DNA of 64,000 bases. Source: an uncultured Lachnospiraceae bacterium. Its GTDB lineage: Bacteria > Bacillota > Clostridia > Lachnospirales > Lachnospiraceae. The notes beneath the pieces were generated by a model that was not told where the DNA came from, searched no databases, and was given only the letters and a program-made list of their open reading frames with translations. The first letter of the stretch is position 1. Each line of letters begins with the position of its first letter. Shown here piece by piece: positions 7,478 through 16,317 of this stretch. The position numbers and the translations under genes are program-made. The stretch is from assembly GCA_947623905.1 (NCBI GenBank), contig CANQHX010000001.1:1-64000 (forward strand), read 5' to 3'.

Positions 7478-8851
7478 ATGTGGAAGAAAAGGCTTCGCGG
7501 CTTCATTGCCCTGGGGATGTGCGCTGTCATGGCGTGGCCGGCATACGCTTCTTCGGTGGATGCCCTGCAGGACAGCATCAATCAGCTGCAGCAGCAGCAA
7601 CAGCAGATCGAAAATGATCTCAATAATATCCAGCAGAGCAATAACCAGATCCAGAACGACATGAACAATACCCAGCAGAATACGGCCCAGCTGCAGCAGC
7701 AGAAAGAGGCGCTGGAGAAAAGTATTCAGGAGCTGGATGATCAGATGATGACGGCGGCCGGGGAACTGAATGATATCAGGACCCGTCTGGATGCCAACCA
7801 GCAGCAGATCGAGCAGATACAGCAGCAGAAGGCCCAGGCGGAGGAGCAGGTCAGCAGGCAGTATGAGGACATGAAAAAGCGCATACAGTATATGTATGAG
7901 CAGGGCCAGTATGCGTATCTGGAAATGTTCCTGTCCGCGGTGGATATGAACGATTTTATCAACAAGGCGGATTTTGTCAATGAGATAATGGATTATGACC
8001 GGCAGATGCTGCAGCAGTATCAGAACACAAAGCAGGCGGTGGCCGACAGCGAGGCCCGTCTGCAGCAGGACCGGGAGGCCCTTTCTCAGCTGGAAGGACA
8101 GGCAAACGCCAGGGTGCAGGAGCTGGAAAATCTTACGGCGCAGAAAGCTGCCCAGGTGGAAAATTACAATCAGCTTCTGGCGTCCAATCAGGCGCTGACA
8201 GAAGAATACCAGAAAAAACTGGATGAGCAGAACGCCATCTTCCAGCAGCTGGAGGCGGCGGCAGCGTCCAATCAGGCCGCCCAGTCGGATGCCCTTGCCG
8301 CTCTGTCCCAGGCTGTCGCTACGGCAGGGGAGGAACAGAAGGCCCAGGCAGAACAGCAGGCGGCTCAGGCGTGGCTGCAGCAGGCTTCCACTACGGAGCA
8401 GGCGGAGCTGCAGAAGCAGGGATACAATATTACCGTAGATCCCAACACCCTGTTCGCGTGGCCGTGCCCCAACTATGTAAGGATCTCCAGCGAGTACGGC
8501 TGGCGGGAGCATCATCCCATATATGGGGACAGAAGGTTCCACAACGGTATCGATATCAGCTCAGAGACCGGCAATCCCATCGTGGCGGCGTATAAAGGCG
8601 TTGTTATCGGAGCCGGGTATGATTCCGGCATGGGCAATTACGTGATGCTGGATCACGGCAACGGTCTCGTGACGGTGTATATGCACGCCTCGTTCCTGTG
8701 CGTGGCTCTGGGACACGTAGTGGAGAAGGGCCAGTTGATCGCGCTGGTAGGCTCTACCGGAGATTCCACAGGACCGCATCTGCATTTTTCCACCCGGTTA
8801 AACGGTACATACGTCAGCCCGTGGAATTACGTGACACAACCCCAACAATGA
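7478..8851 (+). CDS. FtsEX-dependent coiled-coil M23 peptidoglycan hydrolase (PcsB/CwlO/EnvC-like)
   Basis: ATG 7478 behind AAGGCGGG; the GTG at 7460 overlapping the ftsX stop is less likely. The product is 457 residues with a signal peptide (WKKRLRGF...AWPAYASS). About residues 27-300 are a very Gln-rich coiled coil. A LytM/M23 endopeptidase domain with intact zinc ligands follows: H355 and D359 (HNGID) and H434/H436 (HLHF). Unlike EnvC it therefore looks catalytically active itself. Family knowledge: the coiled coil docks on the FtsX outer domain, and FtsE ATP hydrolysis releases the active site for septal or lateral wall cleavage. The CtpA gene 17 bases downstream may process it. Confidence 0.92.
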   Translation: MWKKRLRGFIALGMCAVMAWPAYASSVDALQDSINQLQQQQQQIENDLNNIQQSNNQIQNDMNNTQQNTAQLQQQKEALEKSIQELDDQMMTAAGELNDIRTRLDANQQQIEQIQQQKAQAEEQVSRQYEDMKKRIQYMYEQGQYAYLEMFLSAVDMNDFINKADFVNEIMDYDRQMLQQYQNTKQAVADSEARLQQDREALSQLEGQANARVQELENLTAQKAAQVENYNQLLASNQALTEEYQKKLDEQNAIFQQLEAAAASNQAAQSDALAALSQAVATAGEEQKAQAEQQAAQAWLQQASTTEQAELQKQGYNITVDPNTLFAWPCPNYVRISSEYGWREHHPIYGDRRFHNGIDISSETGNPIVAAYKGVVIGAGYDSGMGNYVMLDHGNGLVTVYMHASFLCVALGHVVEKGQLIALVGSTGDSTGPHLHFSTRLNGTYVSPWNYVTQPQQ

Positions 8852-8868
8852 TAGAAGGATGACAATAT

Positions 8869-10209
8869 ATGAGCGACATGAATCAGGATTACGAAAACGG
8901 ATCGGAAGATCCCCTTCAGGAGCGGCAGGAACAACCGGCGCCTGAACCTGCGGCTTTTAAACGAAAAAAACGTTCATTTTTATTCCCCCTCTTCGGCGGC
9001 GTCTGCCTGGGCGCCCTGCTTATGGCGCTGATCTTCGGCGGCGTTCTGCTGGCCGGCCGCCTTGGGTCGGACTCGGACAAAGACGGGTCTGTTTTGGCAA
9101 ACAGCCCCCTCTCCCGGCAGACGGAAGAAAAACTGAGCAGCCTGAAAGGGCTTCTGGATCTGTACTATCTGTACAAAGATGATGTGACGGATGAGGATAT
9201 AGAAAACGGCATCATAAAGGGTTACGTGAACGCCATGGGCGATCCCTATACCGTATATTACGATAAAGAGGAGACGGCAGCCCTTTTCCAGGATATAGAA
9301 GGTTCTTACAGCGGCGTAGGGGCTTCCCTGCAGCAGAACCGGAACGACATGCTGATCACAGTGGTGAAGTGCTTTGAGGGCGCTCCCGCCTATGAGGGCG
9401 GCCTGCTGCCCGGCGATATCATCGTCAAGGTGGACGACACCGATGTGACCGCCATGGATATCGATGAAGCAGTGTCCCTGATCAAGGGAGAGGAAGGAAC
9501 GGATGTAAGGCTGACCATTGCCAGAGAAGGAGAGTCGGATTACATCGAAAAGACCTTCACCAGACAGCAGATCGATATCCCCACAGTGGAGTCTGAGGTA
9601 TTGAATGGCAATATCGGCTATATACAGGTGAGCAATTTTGACAGCGTGACCCCCGGGCAGTTTTCCGGACAGCTGGAAAAGCTGGAGGAACAGGGGATCG
9701 AGGGACTCGTGGTAGACCTGCGGGACAATCCCGGCGGCGTCATGGACGCGGCCCTGGATCTGTGTGAGGAATTTATTCCCCAGGAACTGCTGGTGTATAC
9801 GGAGGACCGGTATGGCAATCAGGAAAAATCATATTCTTCTTCCACCGAAGAAGACGTATTCGGCAAACCGGTGGCGGTGCTGGTCAACGGCAACAGCGCC
9901 AGCGCGTCGGAGATCATGGCGGGAGCCATGAAGGATACTGGGCGCGGCACGATAGTGGGGACCACTACCTTCGGCAAGGGCATCGTCCAGCAGGTGCTGG
10001 GGATGGAGGATGGCACCGCCCTGAAGGTGACCATGTGCAAATATTATACGCCCAAAGGAAATGATATCCACGAGGTGGGCATCACGCCGGATGTGGAGGT
10101 CGAACTGGACGAATCCCTCTGGCAGAAAGCGTCCTGGACCCATGAGGAGGACAATCAGCTGCAGGAGGCGCTCAGGGTACTGAACGGTCAGATACAGGCA
10201 GAACAATAA
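8869..10209 (+). CDS. S41-family C-terminal processing protease (CtpA/CtpB type)
   Basis: 446 residues. A charged, Pro-rich cytoplasmic N-terminus is followed by one membrane anchor (about residues 40-62). Next come an S41 N-terminal helical region containing GYVNAMGDPYTVYYD, a PDZ domain (about 125-215: GSYSGVGASL...PGDIIVKVDDTDV) and the peptidase domain with NSASASEIMAGAM (Ser nucleophile) and TFGKG (general-base Lys). It acts outside the membrane. It is the last gene of the ftsEX cluster, so processing of wall enzymes or their regulators is plausible. A weak hairpin (10217-10246) follows without a proper T tract. Confidence 0.93.
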   Translation: MSDMNQDYENGSEDPLQERQEQPAPEPAAFKRKKRSFLFPLFGGVCLGALLMALIFGGVLLAGRLGSDSDKDGSVLANSPLSRQTEEKLSSLKGLLDLYYLYKDDVTDEDIENGIIKGYVNAMGDPYTVYYDKEETAALFQDIEGSYSGVGASLQQNRNDMLITVVKCFEGAPAYEGGLLPGDIIVKVDDTDVTAMDIDEAVSLIKGEEGTDVRLTIAREGESDYIEKTFTRQQIDIPTVESEVLNGNIGYIQVSNFDSVTPGQFSGQLEKLEEQGIEGLVVDLRDNPGGVMDAALDLCEEFIPQELLVYTEDRYGNQEKSYSSSTEEDVFGKPVAVLVNGNSASASEIMAGAMKDTGRGTIVGTTTFGKGIVQQVLGMEDGTALKVTMCKYYTPKGNDIHEVGITPDVEVELDESLWQKASWTHEEDNQLQEALRVLNGQIQAEQ

Positions 10210-10282
10210 AAATCGTCAGGGGCCGGTGCGGACGCATTGACCCCTGTTTGTATCATACAACATGCATTCACGGAGGAATCAC

Positions 10283-11749
10283 ATGAATTCAAATACAGAG
10301 GACAACAGGCCCGAGGACAGGGAACAGGAGATAAAAGAGGCGGCCGGTAAGCCGGAGCAGGAGGAAAAAGCCGGAAAAGATCGGGAGCAGGAAAAGCCCG
10401 GCGGTTCCCGGGAGCCGGAGGAAAAGAAAAAGGAGCGGTTCTGCATTATGTGCCGCCGTCCCGAGAGCAAGGTAAAACAGCTTATGGACATGCCAAACGG
10501 CATGTGCGTGTGTACAGAGTGCGCGGAGAAGGCCATGGAGCCCATCACGAGCGGCCAGATCAATCTGCAGGATCTGCTGAGCCGCATGCCCAAAAATATC
10601 AACATGATGTTTATGGGCCCCGGGCTGGGACGTCAGCCCCGGGAGAAGAAAAAGGAAGAGAAAAAACAGGTGCCGGAAGTCCCCCTGGCGGAACGGCTGC
10701 GGAGCATTCCCGCGCCCCACAAGATCAAAGGCTGGCTGGACCAGTATGTCATCGGGCAGGAACGGGCGAAAAAATACATTTCCGTAGCGGTTTACAACCA
10801 CTATAAGCGGGTGGAGACCGGTACCATGGACGACATAGAGATCGAAAAATCCAACATGCTGCTCATCGGTCCTACCGGCAGCGGAAAGACGTATATGGTG
10901 AAGACCCTGGCAAAGCTGCTCAACGTGCCTCTTGCCATTGCCGACGCCACCTCTCTCACGGAGGCAGGCTACATAGGCGATGACATTGAGAGCGTAGTGA
11001 GCAAACTTCTTGCCGCCGCCGGAAACGATGTGGAAAAAGCCCAGCGGGGCATCATCTTTGTGGACGAGATCGACAAGATCGCCAAGAAGAAAAACGCCCA
11101 TCAGCGGGACGTCAGCGGAGAGTCTGTACAGCAGGGGATGCTGAAGCTGCTGGAGGGGTCCGAGGTGGAAGTGCCTGTGGGAGCAGGCAGCAAAAACGCC
11201 ATGGTGCCTTTGGAGACGGTAAACACAAAAAATATCCTGTTTATATGCGGCGGAGCTTTCCCCGGCCTTACGGATGTGATCAAGGAGCGCCTGAACAAGC
11301 AGTCCTCCATGGGCTTTCAGGCGGATCTGAAGGATAAATATGACAATGATCCCAACCTGCTGTCCAAGGTGACGGTGGAGGATCTGCGCAATTTCGGCAT
11401 GATCCCGGAGTTCCTGGGACGTCTGCCGGTGATCGTCAGCCTTGACGCGCTGGACAAAAAAATGCTGGTGCAGGTGCTCAAGGAGCCGAAAAATGCTATT
11501 TTGAAGCAGTATCAGAAGCTGCTGGAGCTGGACGAGGTAAAGCTGGAGTTTGAGGAGGACGCCCTGGAAGCCATCGCGGAAAAGGCGCTGGAGAAGGACA
11601 CCGGCGCGCGGGCGCTGCGGGCCATCATCGAAGATTTCATGGTGGATATCATGTACGAGATACCAAAGGACGACACCATCGGCACAGTGATCATCACGGC
11701 GGACTATATCAACGGCAAGGGCGGGCCCAGGATCATTCCCAGGGTGTAG
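10283..11749 (+). CDS. Variant ClpX-type AAA+ unfoldase with a charged N-terminal extension
   Basis: ATG 10283 with GGAGGAA (10272-10278); 488 residues against about 420 for ordinary ClpX. Residues 1-53 are almost entirely Glu/Lys/Arg/Gln. A zinc-binding domain follows (C54, C57, C77, C80), then a Lys/Glu-rich linker and the AAA+ core. Core motifs are Walker A GPTGSGKT (196-203), pore loop GYIG, Walker B IIFVDEID and sensor FLGRLPVI. The ClpP-contact loop reads MGF rather than IGF, so ClpP docking remains possible. The RKH loop that helps select substrates in E. coli ClpX reads SKN. No clpP is nearby. It is probably a second, specialised ClpX beside the housekeeping copy expected elsewhere. 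Confidence 0.88.
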   Translation: MNSNTEDNRPEDREQEIKEAAGKPEQEEKAGKDREQEKPGGSREPEEKKKERFCIMCRRPESKVKQLMDMPNGMCVCTECAEKAMEPITSGQINLQDLLSRMPKNINMMFMGPGLGRQPREKKKEEKKQVPEVPLAERLRSIPAPHKIKGWLDQYVIGQERAKKYISVAVYNHYKRVETGTMDDIEIEKSNMLLIGPTGSGKTYMVKTLAKLLNVPLAIADATSLTEAGYIGDDIESVVSKLLAAAGNDVEKAQRGIIFVDEIDKIAKKKNAHQRDVSGESVQQGMLKLLEGSEVEVPVGAGSKNAMVPLETVNTKNILFICGGAFPGLTDVIKERLNKQSSMGFQADLKDKYDNDPNLLSKVTVEDLRNFGMIPEFLGRLPVIVSLDALDKKMLVQVLKEPKNAILKQYQKLLELDEVKLEFEEDALEAIAEKALEKDTGARALRAIIEDFMVDIMYEIPKDDTIGTVIITADYINGKGGPRIIPRV

Positions 11750-11865
11750 GGCCCGAAACATCTGCCGTATCGTATAATGGTGGCCGCAGGAGGACATAGG
11801 ATCGGAAAACTGCTCATATAGTAGTGAAAAACGGTATCTTTGAACGATACAAGGAGAGCAGTCCT

Positions 11866-13563
11866 ATGCCTTCATGCAGAGAACAGATCCTGTCGGACGA
11901 TTATTACGACCTGATCTCCGAGGTGACGGAGACCAGTCCCCTGAATCCCCTGTACGCCCTGTTTACCTGCGTTCAGCAGGTAAACCCGGGCCTTGCGGTA
12001 CTGCATATCAGCAGGCAGCAATATCCGGTCTACGATTTTATCATCGCGTCTTACACAGCTACCCCGAAATGTTATGCCCTGGCAGATGTCCGGACGCTGG
12101 AGCAGGCGGGCATCTATCAGGTGCAGCAGTACCCCGGCCTGGAGCTCACGGGAAAAGATGTGCTCATCGGTTTTGTGGATACGGGGATAGATTATACTTC
12201 AGATAGTTTCAGAAATCCGGACGGTACTACCCGGATCGTTGGCATCTGGGATCAGACGGACCAGACGGGCAATCCCCCTCCGGGGCGCCTGTACGGTTCT
12301 TATTATTCCGGAGAGCAGATCAATGAGGCACTGCAAAGTGATTTTCCCCTTGACATAGTGCCGGAAACAGACGATATCGGCCACGGTACGTTTATGGCTT
12401 CGGTAGCCGCCGGAGGGCCGTCCCGTCAGGGCGCGTACCTCGGGGCGGCGCCCGACAGCCGGCTGCTGGTGGTGAAATGCAAGCAGGCCAAGGAATATCT
12501 CCGCCGCCTGTACCGCATCCGGGAAGGCGCGGCGGCGTTTCAGGAAAATGATCTGATCCTCGGAGTCACCTTTCTTCTGGAGACTGCCAGAGCTATGGAT
12601 CTTCCCATCGTCATCTGTCTTGGCATGGGCACCAATCAGGGAGATCACAACGGCAATTCCCATCTGGGGGATCTCCTGCAGCAGATCAGCGCCCAGCGCA
12701 GATGCGCCGTGGTGGTGGCGTCGGGCAATGAAGCCAATGCCGGACATCATTTTTACGGACAGCCTGCGCAGCAGGACCAGGCGACGGATGTGGAGATCCG
12801 GGTGGATGAGGGAGAAACCGGGTTTTCTATGGAACTGTGGGCCGGGGTGCCGGATCTGTACAGTGTGTCGGTCACCTCGCCGTCTGGGGAGGTATTGCCC
12901 CGCGCGCCGGTGGCGTTCCGGCAGAGCCAGACGTACCAGTTCCTGTTTGAGCGTACCAGGCTTCAGATCGATTATTTTATCTCCGAAACCCAGGCGGGGG
13001 ATGAGCTGATCTTCCTGTCCTTTGACCGGCCGGCGCCGGGCATCTGGACCGTCAGCGTGCACCCCGTGCGGCAGCCTTACAATGCCTTTCATGTATGGCT
13101 GCCTGTAACGGAATTTCTGTCCGGAGATACTTTTTTTCTCCGGGCCAATCCGGAGGTGACGCTGACGGAGCCGTCGGCGGTGCCCAGGGTCATTACCGTC
13201 GGGGCATACAACGGCGCTACAGGCGCCATAGATATACAGTCGGGCAGGGGCTACACCCGTTCCGGCGTGGTAAAACCGGATCTTGTGGCGCCGGGAGCTG
13301 ATGTGACAGGCCTTCTGCCCGACGGCAGATACGGCGCCCGCACCGGCACGAGCATATCCGCCGCTGTCACGGCGGGAGGCGCGGCCCTTTTGCTGGAGTG
13401 GGCGGTGACCCAGGGCAATCAGCTGACCGTTGATGCCCTTGATATTAAAAGCTATCTTATCCGGGGTGTGGATACGCCTCCCGGCAGGGAGTATCCCAAC
13501 CGGGAATGGGGGTACGGCACCCTGAACGTGTACGGGGCGCTGGAATCACTGAGGATCATGTAG
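11866..13563 (+). CDS. Subtilisin-like S8 peptidase of the clostridial CspB/CspC type
   Basis: I chose ATG 11866 (AAGGAG at 11851-11856) over ATG 11824. The product is 565 residues with no signal peptide. The catalytic triad is complete: D105 in FVDTGID, H173 in GHGTFMAS and S496 in GTSIS. Between H and S lies the ~200-residue beta-rich insertion typical of Csp subtilases, and the end (PNREWGYGTLNVYGALE) is also characteristic. In C. difficile and C. perfringens, Csp proteases act in spore germination; many Lachnospiraceae carry multiple paralogues of unknown role. No spore genes lie beside it, so the function here stays open. Confidence 0.9.
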   Translation: MPSCREQILSDDYYDLISEVTETSPLNPLYALFTCVQQVNPGLAVLHISRQQYPVYDFIIASYTATPKCYALADVRTLEQAGIYQVQQYPGLELTGKDVLIGFVDTGIDYTSDSFRNPDGTTRIVGIWDQTDQTGNPPPGRLYGSYYSGEQINEALQSDFPLDIVPETDDIGHGTFMASVAAGGPSRQGAYLGAAPDSRLLVVKCKQAKEYLRRLYRIREGAAAFQENDLILGVTFLLETARAMDLPIVICLGMGTNQGDHNGNSHLGDLLQQISAQRRCAVVVASGNEANAGHHFYGQPAQQDQATDVEIRVDEGETGFSMELWAGVPDLYSVSVTSPSGEVLPRAPVAFRQSQTYQFLFERTRLQIDYFISETQAGDELIFLSFDRPAPGIWTVSVHPVRQPYNAFHVWLPVTEFLSGDTFFLRANPEVTLTEPSAVPRVITVGAYNGATGAIDIQSGRGYTRSGVVKPDLVAPGADVTGLLPDGRYGARTGTSISAAVTAGGAALLLEWAVTQGNQLTVDALDIKSYLIRGVDTPPGREYPNREWGYGTLNVYGALESLRIM

Positions 13564-13605
13564 AGGAACGATATACCACTGCGTTCACATTACGGGGAAA
13601 CGGTT

Positions 13606-14676
13606 ATGGTACAGATATACAAATGCCCGTCCTGCGGCGCCAATATGACGTTCGACGCCCAGAGCCAGCAGCTGTCCTGCCCTTACTGCGGCAGGAAGAT
13701 GCCGATATCAGAGTATAAAGAGCCGAAGCAGAAAGAGCCGGAACAGAAGGAACCGGAACAGAAAGAGCCGGAGCAGCCTGCCCATGAAGAGCAAGCTGCA
13801 TCCGGTACATTTAAGATGTTCCACTGCCCGTCCTGCGGGGCGGAGCTGCTGACAGACGAATATACCACGGCGACCTTCTGCAATTACTGCGGCAGCTCCG
13901 CTCTTATCGAGAGCCGTCTGGAAGGGGAGGACGCGCCGGAGCTGGTCATTCCCTTCCAGATCACGAAGGAAAAGGCCCGGGAGGCGTATCTTTCCTGGGC
14001 GAAGCGCGGTCTGCTCACGCCGCCGGGCTTTGTGAGCAGGGCTACCGTGGAGAAAATATCCGGCCTGTATGTGCCGTTCTGGCTGTATGACTACAATGTG
14101 CAGGCGTTCATTGAGGCAGACTGTACCCGCACGCGGGTGCAGCGGACGAAAAATGAGGAGATCATTTATACCGACCATTTTGATGTGCAGCGGGAAGTTC
14201 ACGCTACATATGAGAAAGTGCCTGCCGACGCGTCAGAGAAGATGAACGATGCGCTGATGGATAAGCTGGAGCCGTTCTCCTACGACAAGCTGACGCCCTT
14301 TAAGATGGAATATCTGTCAGGCTTTTTTGCGGAGAAATACAATTATACCAGCGGTCAGCTGAGAGAACGGGCAGACGCGCGGGTAAAGGAGTATGGCGCC
14401 AGGCTGGCCATGGACAGCATCCGGGGCTATGAGATGATAACTCCTGTGCGGGAAGACGTGAACCTGCAGCTGACCCGTACCCGATACGCCATGCTTCCTG
14501 TGTGGATGCTCAACTACCGGTACATGGGAAAGGATTATATGTTTACCATGAACGGGCAGACAGGAAAGATCATCGGAGAGATCCCCGTGAGCAAAGGGAA
14601 AGTGGCGGCGTATTTCGTGCTGATCACGGCATTGATATTCGGTCTGGCCATGGCGTTTTTCTACTTTTTCCTGTAA
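13606..14676 (+). CDS. Membrane-anchored double zinc-ribbon protein
   Basis: 356 residues. Two zinc ribbons are separated by a low-complexity linker. Ribbon 1 is CPSCGANM...CPYCG (residues 6-27) and ribbon 2 is CPSCGAEL...CNYCG (about 72-95). The linker contains four tandem 5-residue units, KEPKQ then KEPEQ three times. A ~200-residue conserved domain follows (LVIPFQITKEKAREAYLSWAKR...GLYVPFWLYDYNV...LPVWMLNYRYMGKDY). One C-terminal membrane segment ends the protein, leaving the ribbons in the cytoplasm. The type is common in Firmicutes next to TPM-domain genes, as here (21 bases upstream of one). Biochemical role unknown. Confidence 0.85.
   Translation: MVQIYKCPSCGANMTFDAQSQQLSCPYCGRKMPISEYKEPKQKEPEQKEPEQKEPEQPAHEEQAASGTFKMFHCPSCGAELLTDEYTTATFCNYCGSSALIESRLEGEDAPELVIPFQITKEKAREAYLSWAKRGLLTPPGFVSRATVEKISGLYVPFWLYDYNVQAFIEADCTRTRVQRTKNEEIIYTDHFDVQREVHATYEKVPADASEKMNDALMDKLEPFSYDKLTPFKMEYLSGFFAEKYNYTSGQLRERADARVKEYGARLAMDSIRGYEMITPVREDVNLQLTRTRYAMLPVWMLNYRYMGKDYMFTMNGQTGKIIGEIPVSKGKVAAYFVLITALIFGLAMAFFYFFL
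13717..13776 (+). repeat. Four tandem 15-bp units coding KEP[K/E]Q
   Basis: Four in-frame 15-base units inside the zinc-ribbon gene, with third-position differences between copies. It is a potential site of unit gain or loss that would change only linker length. Confidence 0.85.
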
Positions 14677-14697
14677 CCGGCTGAGGGGAGGCCGCAT

Positions 14698-15591
14698 ATG
14701 AGAATGATCCGAAGATACATAAGTTTTCTGGCAGCAGTGGCCCTGACTCTGGGAATGTGCTGCGCGCCGGTATACGGATTTTATTATGATGATCCCGGCT
14801 ATGATGACTTCGGTTATGACAGCTATGACTATGATGATTACGGCTATGACAGCTATTCCGCGGGCAGCTATGACAGGGTCTATGATATGTACGGCCTGTT
14901 CTCCGCGGATGAGAGGTCGTCGCTGGATGCTATGTGCCGTCAGTACGGGGCGGACTGCGGGCTGGACCTGATCATCGTCACGGCCGGAAGCACCGGGGGC
15001 AAAAGTGACATGGAATACGCGGATGATTTTTACGACGCGCACGAGTTCGGCTATGAGGGGGAGACAGGTGTGCTGCTGCTCATAGATATGGGAGAAAGGC
15101 AGATCTGGATCAGTACCGCCGGGGCGGCCATAGATCAGTTTACAGAGGAGCGTATTGACAGCCTGGTAGACGAGATCGCCGGAGAACTGGCAGACGGCGA
15201 TTATTATGAAGGCTGTGAGACATTTATCCAGCATTCCTGCCGGTATTTTACCACGGAAGTGTCTGCCGGCGAGGTAAGGCGCGCCAGAGGGGTCCCTCTG
15301 GGGATGATCTGCGTTTCTCTTGCCGCCGCCATGGCCATAGCGGCGGGCGTGCTGTATGCCCTGTACCGGTCCTATGTGGGGACCATGACAGCGGATCATC
15401 TCACTTATCTTCAGGAAAACACCTTGTCCGTGACCCGCTCGGGAGACAGGTTCCTCCGCACTACCATGGCGGTGCACCGTCTGGATACGGCAAACCGTTC
15501 CCGGCCCGGCGGAATGGGAGGCGGGCCGGGCGGCGGCGTTCATACCAGCGGCGGCGGCAGCACGCACGGCGGCGGAGGAGGAAGTTTTTAA
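14698..15591 (+). CDS. Secreted TPM-domain protein with a Tyr/Asp-rich N-terminal tract
   Basis: 297 residues with a signal peptide (MIRRYISFLAAVALTLGM...VYG). A tract of about 33 residues built from YDD/YDS/YGYD units follows directly. Then comes a TPM domain (about residues 62-190: VYDMYGLFSADERSSLDAM...DLIIVTAG...GVLLLIDMGERQIWISTAG), a membrane segment (about 200-225) and a Gly-rich tail with GGG/H repeats ending GGGGGSF. TPM domains occur in plant TLP18.3 and bacterial proteins and may bind metals or act as phosphatases; here it faces outside. It pairs with the upstream zinc-ribbon gene, 21 bases away. Confidence 0.85.
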   Translation: MRMIRRYISFLAAVALTLGMCCAPVYGFYYDDPGYDDFGYDSYDYDDYGYDSYSAGSYDRVYDMYGLFSADERSSLDAMCRQYGADCGLDLIIVTAGSTGGKSDMEYADDFYDAHEFGYEGETGVLLLIDMGERQIWISTAGAAIDQFTEERIDSLVDEIAGELADGDYYEGCETFIQHSCRYFTTEVSAGEVRRARGVPLGMICVSLAAAMAIAAGVLYALYRSYVGTMTADHLTYLQENTLSVTRSGDRFLRTTMAVHRLDTANRSRPGGMGGGPGGGVHTSGGGSTHGGGGGSF

Positions 15592-15609
15592 AGATCTGTG
15601 CCGGAAGGA

Positions 15610-16131
15610 TCACATTTTTTCCGGCTGAGGATACTGGACGCCGAAGGTCTCCACCGTGATCTCTTTGATCACCTGAGGTTCCATGGGCCGGTCCTGATAG
15701 TCCGTGGGCGTCATGGCGATCTGGTCCACTACGTCCAGCCCTTCTGTTACCTGACCGAAGGCGGCGTAGGCTCCGTCCAGATGGGGCGCCGCGGCGTGCA
15801 TGATAAAGAACTGGCTGCCGGCGCTGTTGGGCATCATGGAGCGCGCCATGGACAGCACGCCGGGGGTGTGCTTCAGCTGATTGGGGAATCCATTCTGGGC
15901 AAACTCGCCGCGGATGCTGTAGCCAGGGCCGCCGGCTCCGGTTCCCTCCGGGCAGCCTCCCTGGATCATAAAACCGGGAATGATCCGGTGAAAGGTCAGG
16001 CCGTTGTAATAACCCTTCTGTACAAGGGAAATAAAATTATTTACCGTATTGGGAGCGATCTGGGGAAATAATTCCGCAGATATTTTTTTTCCGTTTTCCA
16101 TGGTAATGGTGATCACAGGATTTTGTGCCAT
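15610..16131 (-). CDS. Cyclophilin-type peptidyl-prolyl cis-trans isomerase
   Basis: 173 residues, no signal peptide, so cytoplasmic. Cyclophilin motifs are present in order: FHRIIPGFMIQGG (active-site Arg), GPGYSIRGEF, GVLSMARSMMPNSAGSQFFI and LDGAYAAFGQV. It speeds proline isomerisation during folding. Read convergently against the TPM gene and divergently from the M23-dockerin gene, it has its own promoter (16164-16192) and GAAAGGA binding site. Confidence 0.95.
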   Translation of the reverse strand: MAQNPVITITMENGKKISAELFPQIAPNTVNNFISLVQKGYYNGLTFHRIIPGFMIQGGCPEGTGAGGPGYSIRGEFAQNGFPNQLKHTPGVLSMARSMMPNSAGSQFFIMHAAAPHLDGAYAAFGQVTEGLDVVDQIAMTPTDYQDRPMEPQVIKEITVETFGVQYPQPEKM

Positions 16132-16163
16132 TGTTTTTCGTCCTTTCTATATATAGTAGTTTC

Positions 16164-16192
16164 ATTGTATGATAAAAGACAAAATTAGTAAA
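16164..16192 (-). promoter_or_regulatory. Candidate promoter of the cyclophilin gene
   Basis: On the minus strand TTTACT, a 17-base spacer and TACAAT, about 35 bases before the start codon. Confidence 0.45.
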
Positions 16193-16232
16193 GAACGGAA
16201 TTGTAAACAAAAATTTACATAAAAGAAAGATA

Positions 16233-16261
16233 TTGACAAATTTGTTAAAAAGTGTTGTAAT
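16233..16261 (+). promoter_or_regulatory. Strong candidate promoter of the M23-dockerin gene
   Basis: TTGACA (16233-16238), 17 bases and TGTAAT (16256-16261), in a very AT-rich divergent intergenic region. Confidence 0.6.
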
Positions 16262-16317
16262 AATTGTTAAGAAGATGTTTACATAATCTTTTCAATTAAA
16301 AAGGGAGGATGAACAAA

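Noticed and set aside
10217-10246. Terminator between ctpA-like and clpX-like genes
   Set aside because: Only a six- to seven-base stem with an 18-base loop and no proper T tract.
15600-15625. Hairpin (GCCGGAA/TTCCGGC) between the convergent TPM and cyclophilin genes as a terminator
   Set aside because: Short stem and no T tract in the right place on either strand; only weak support.
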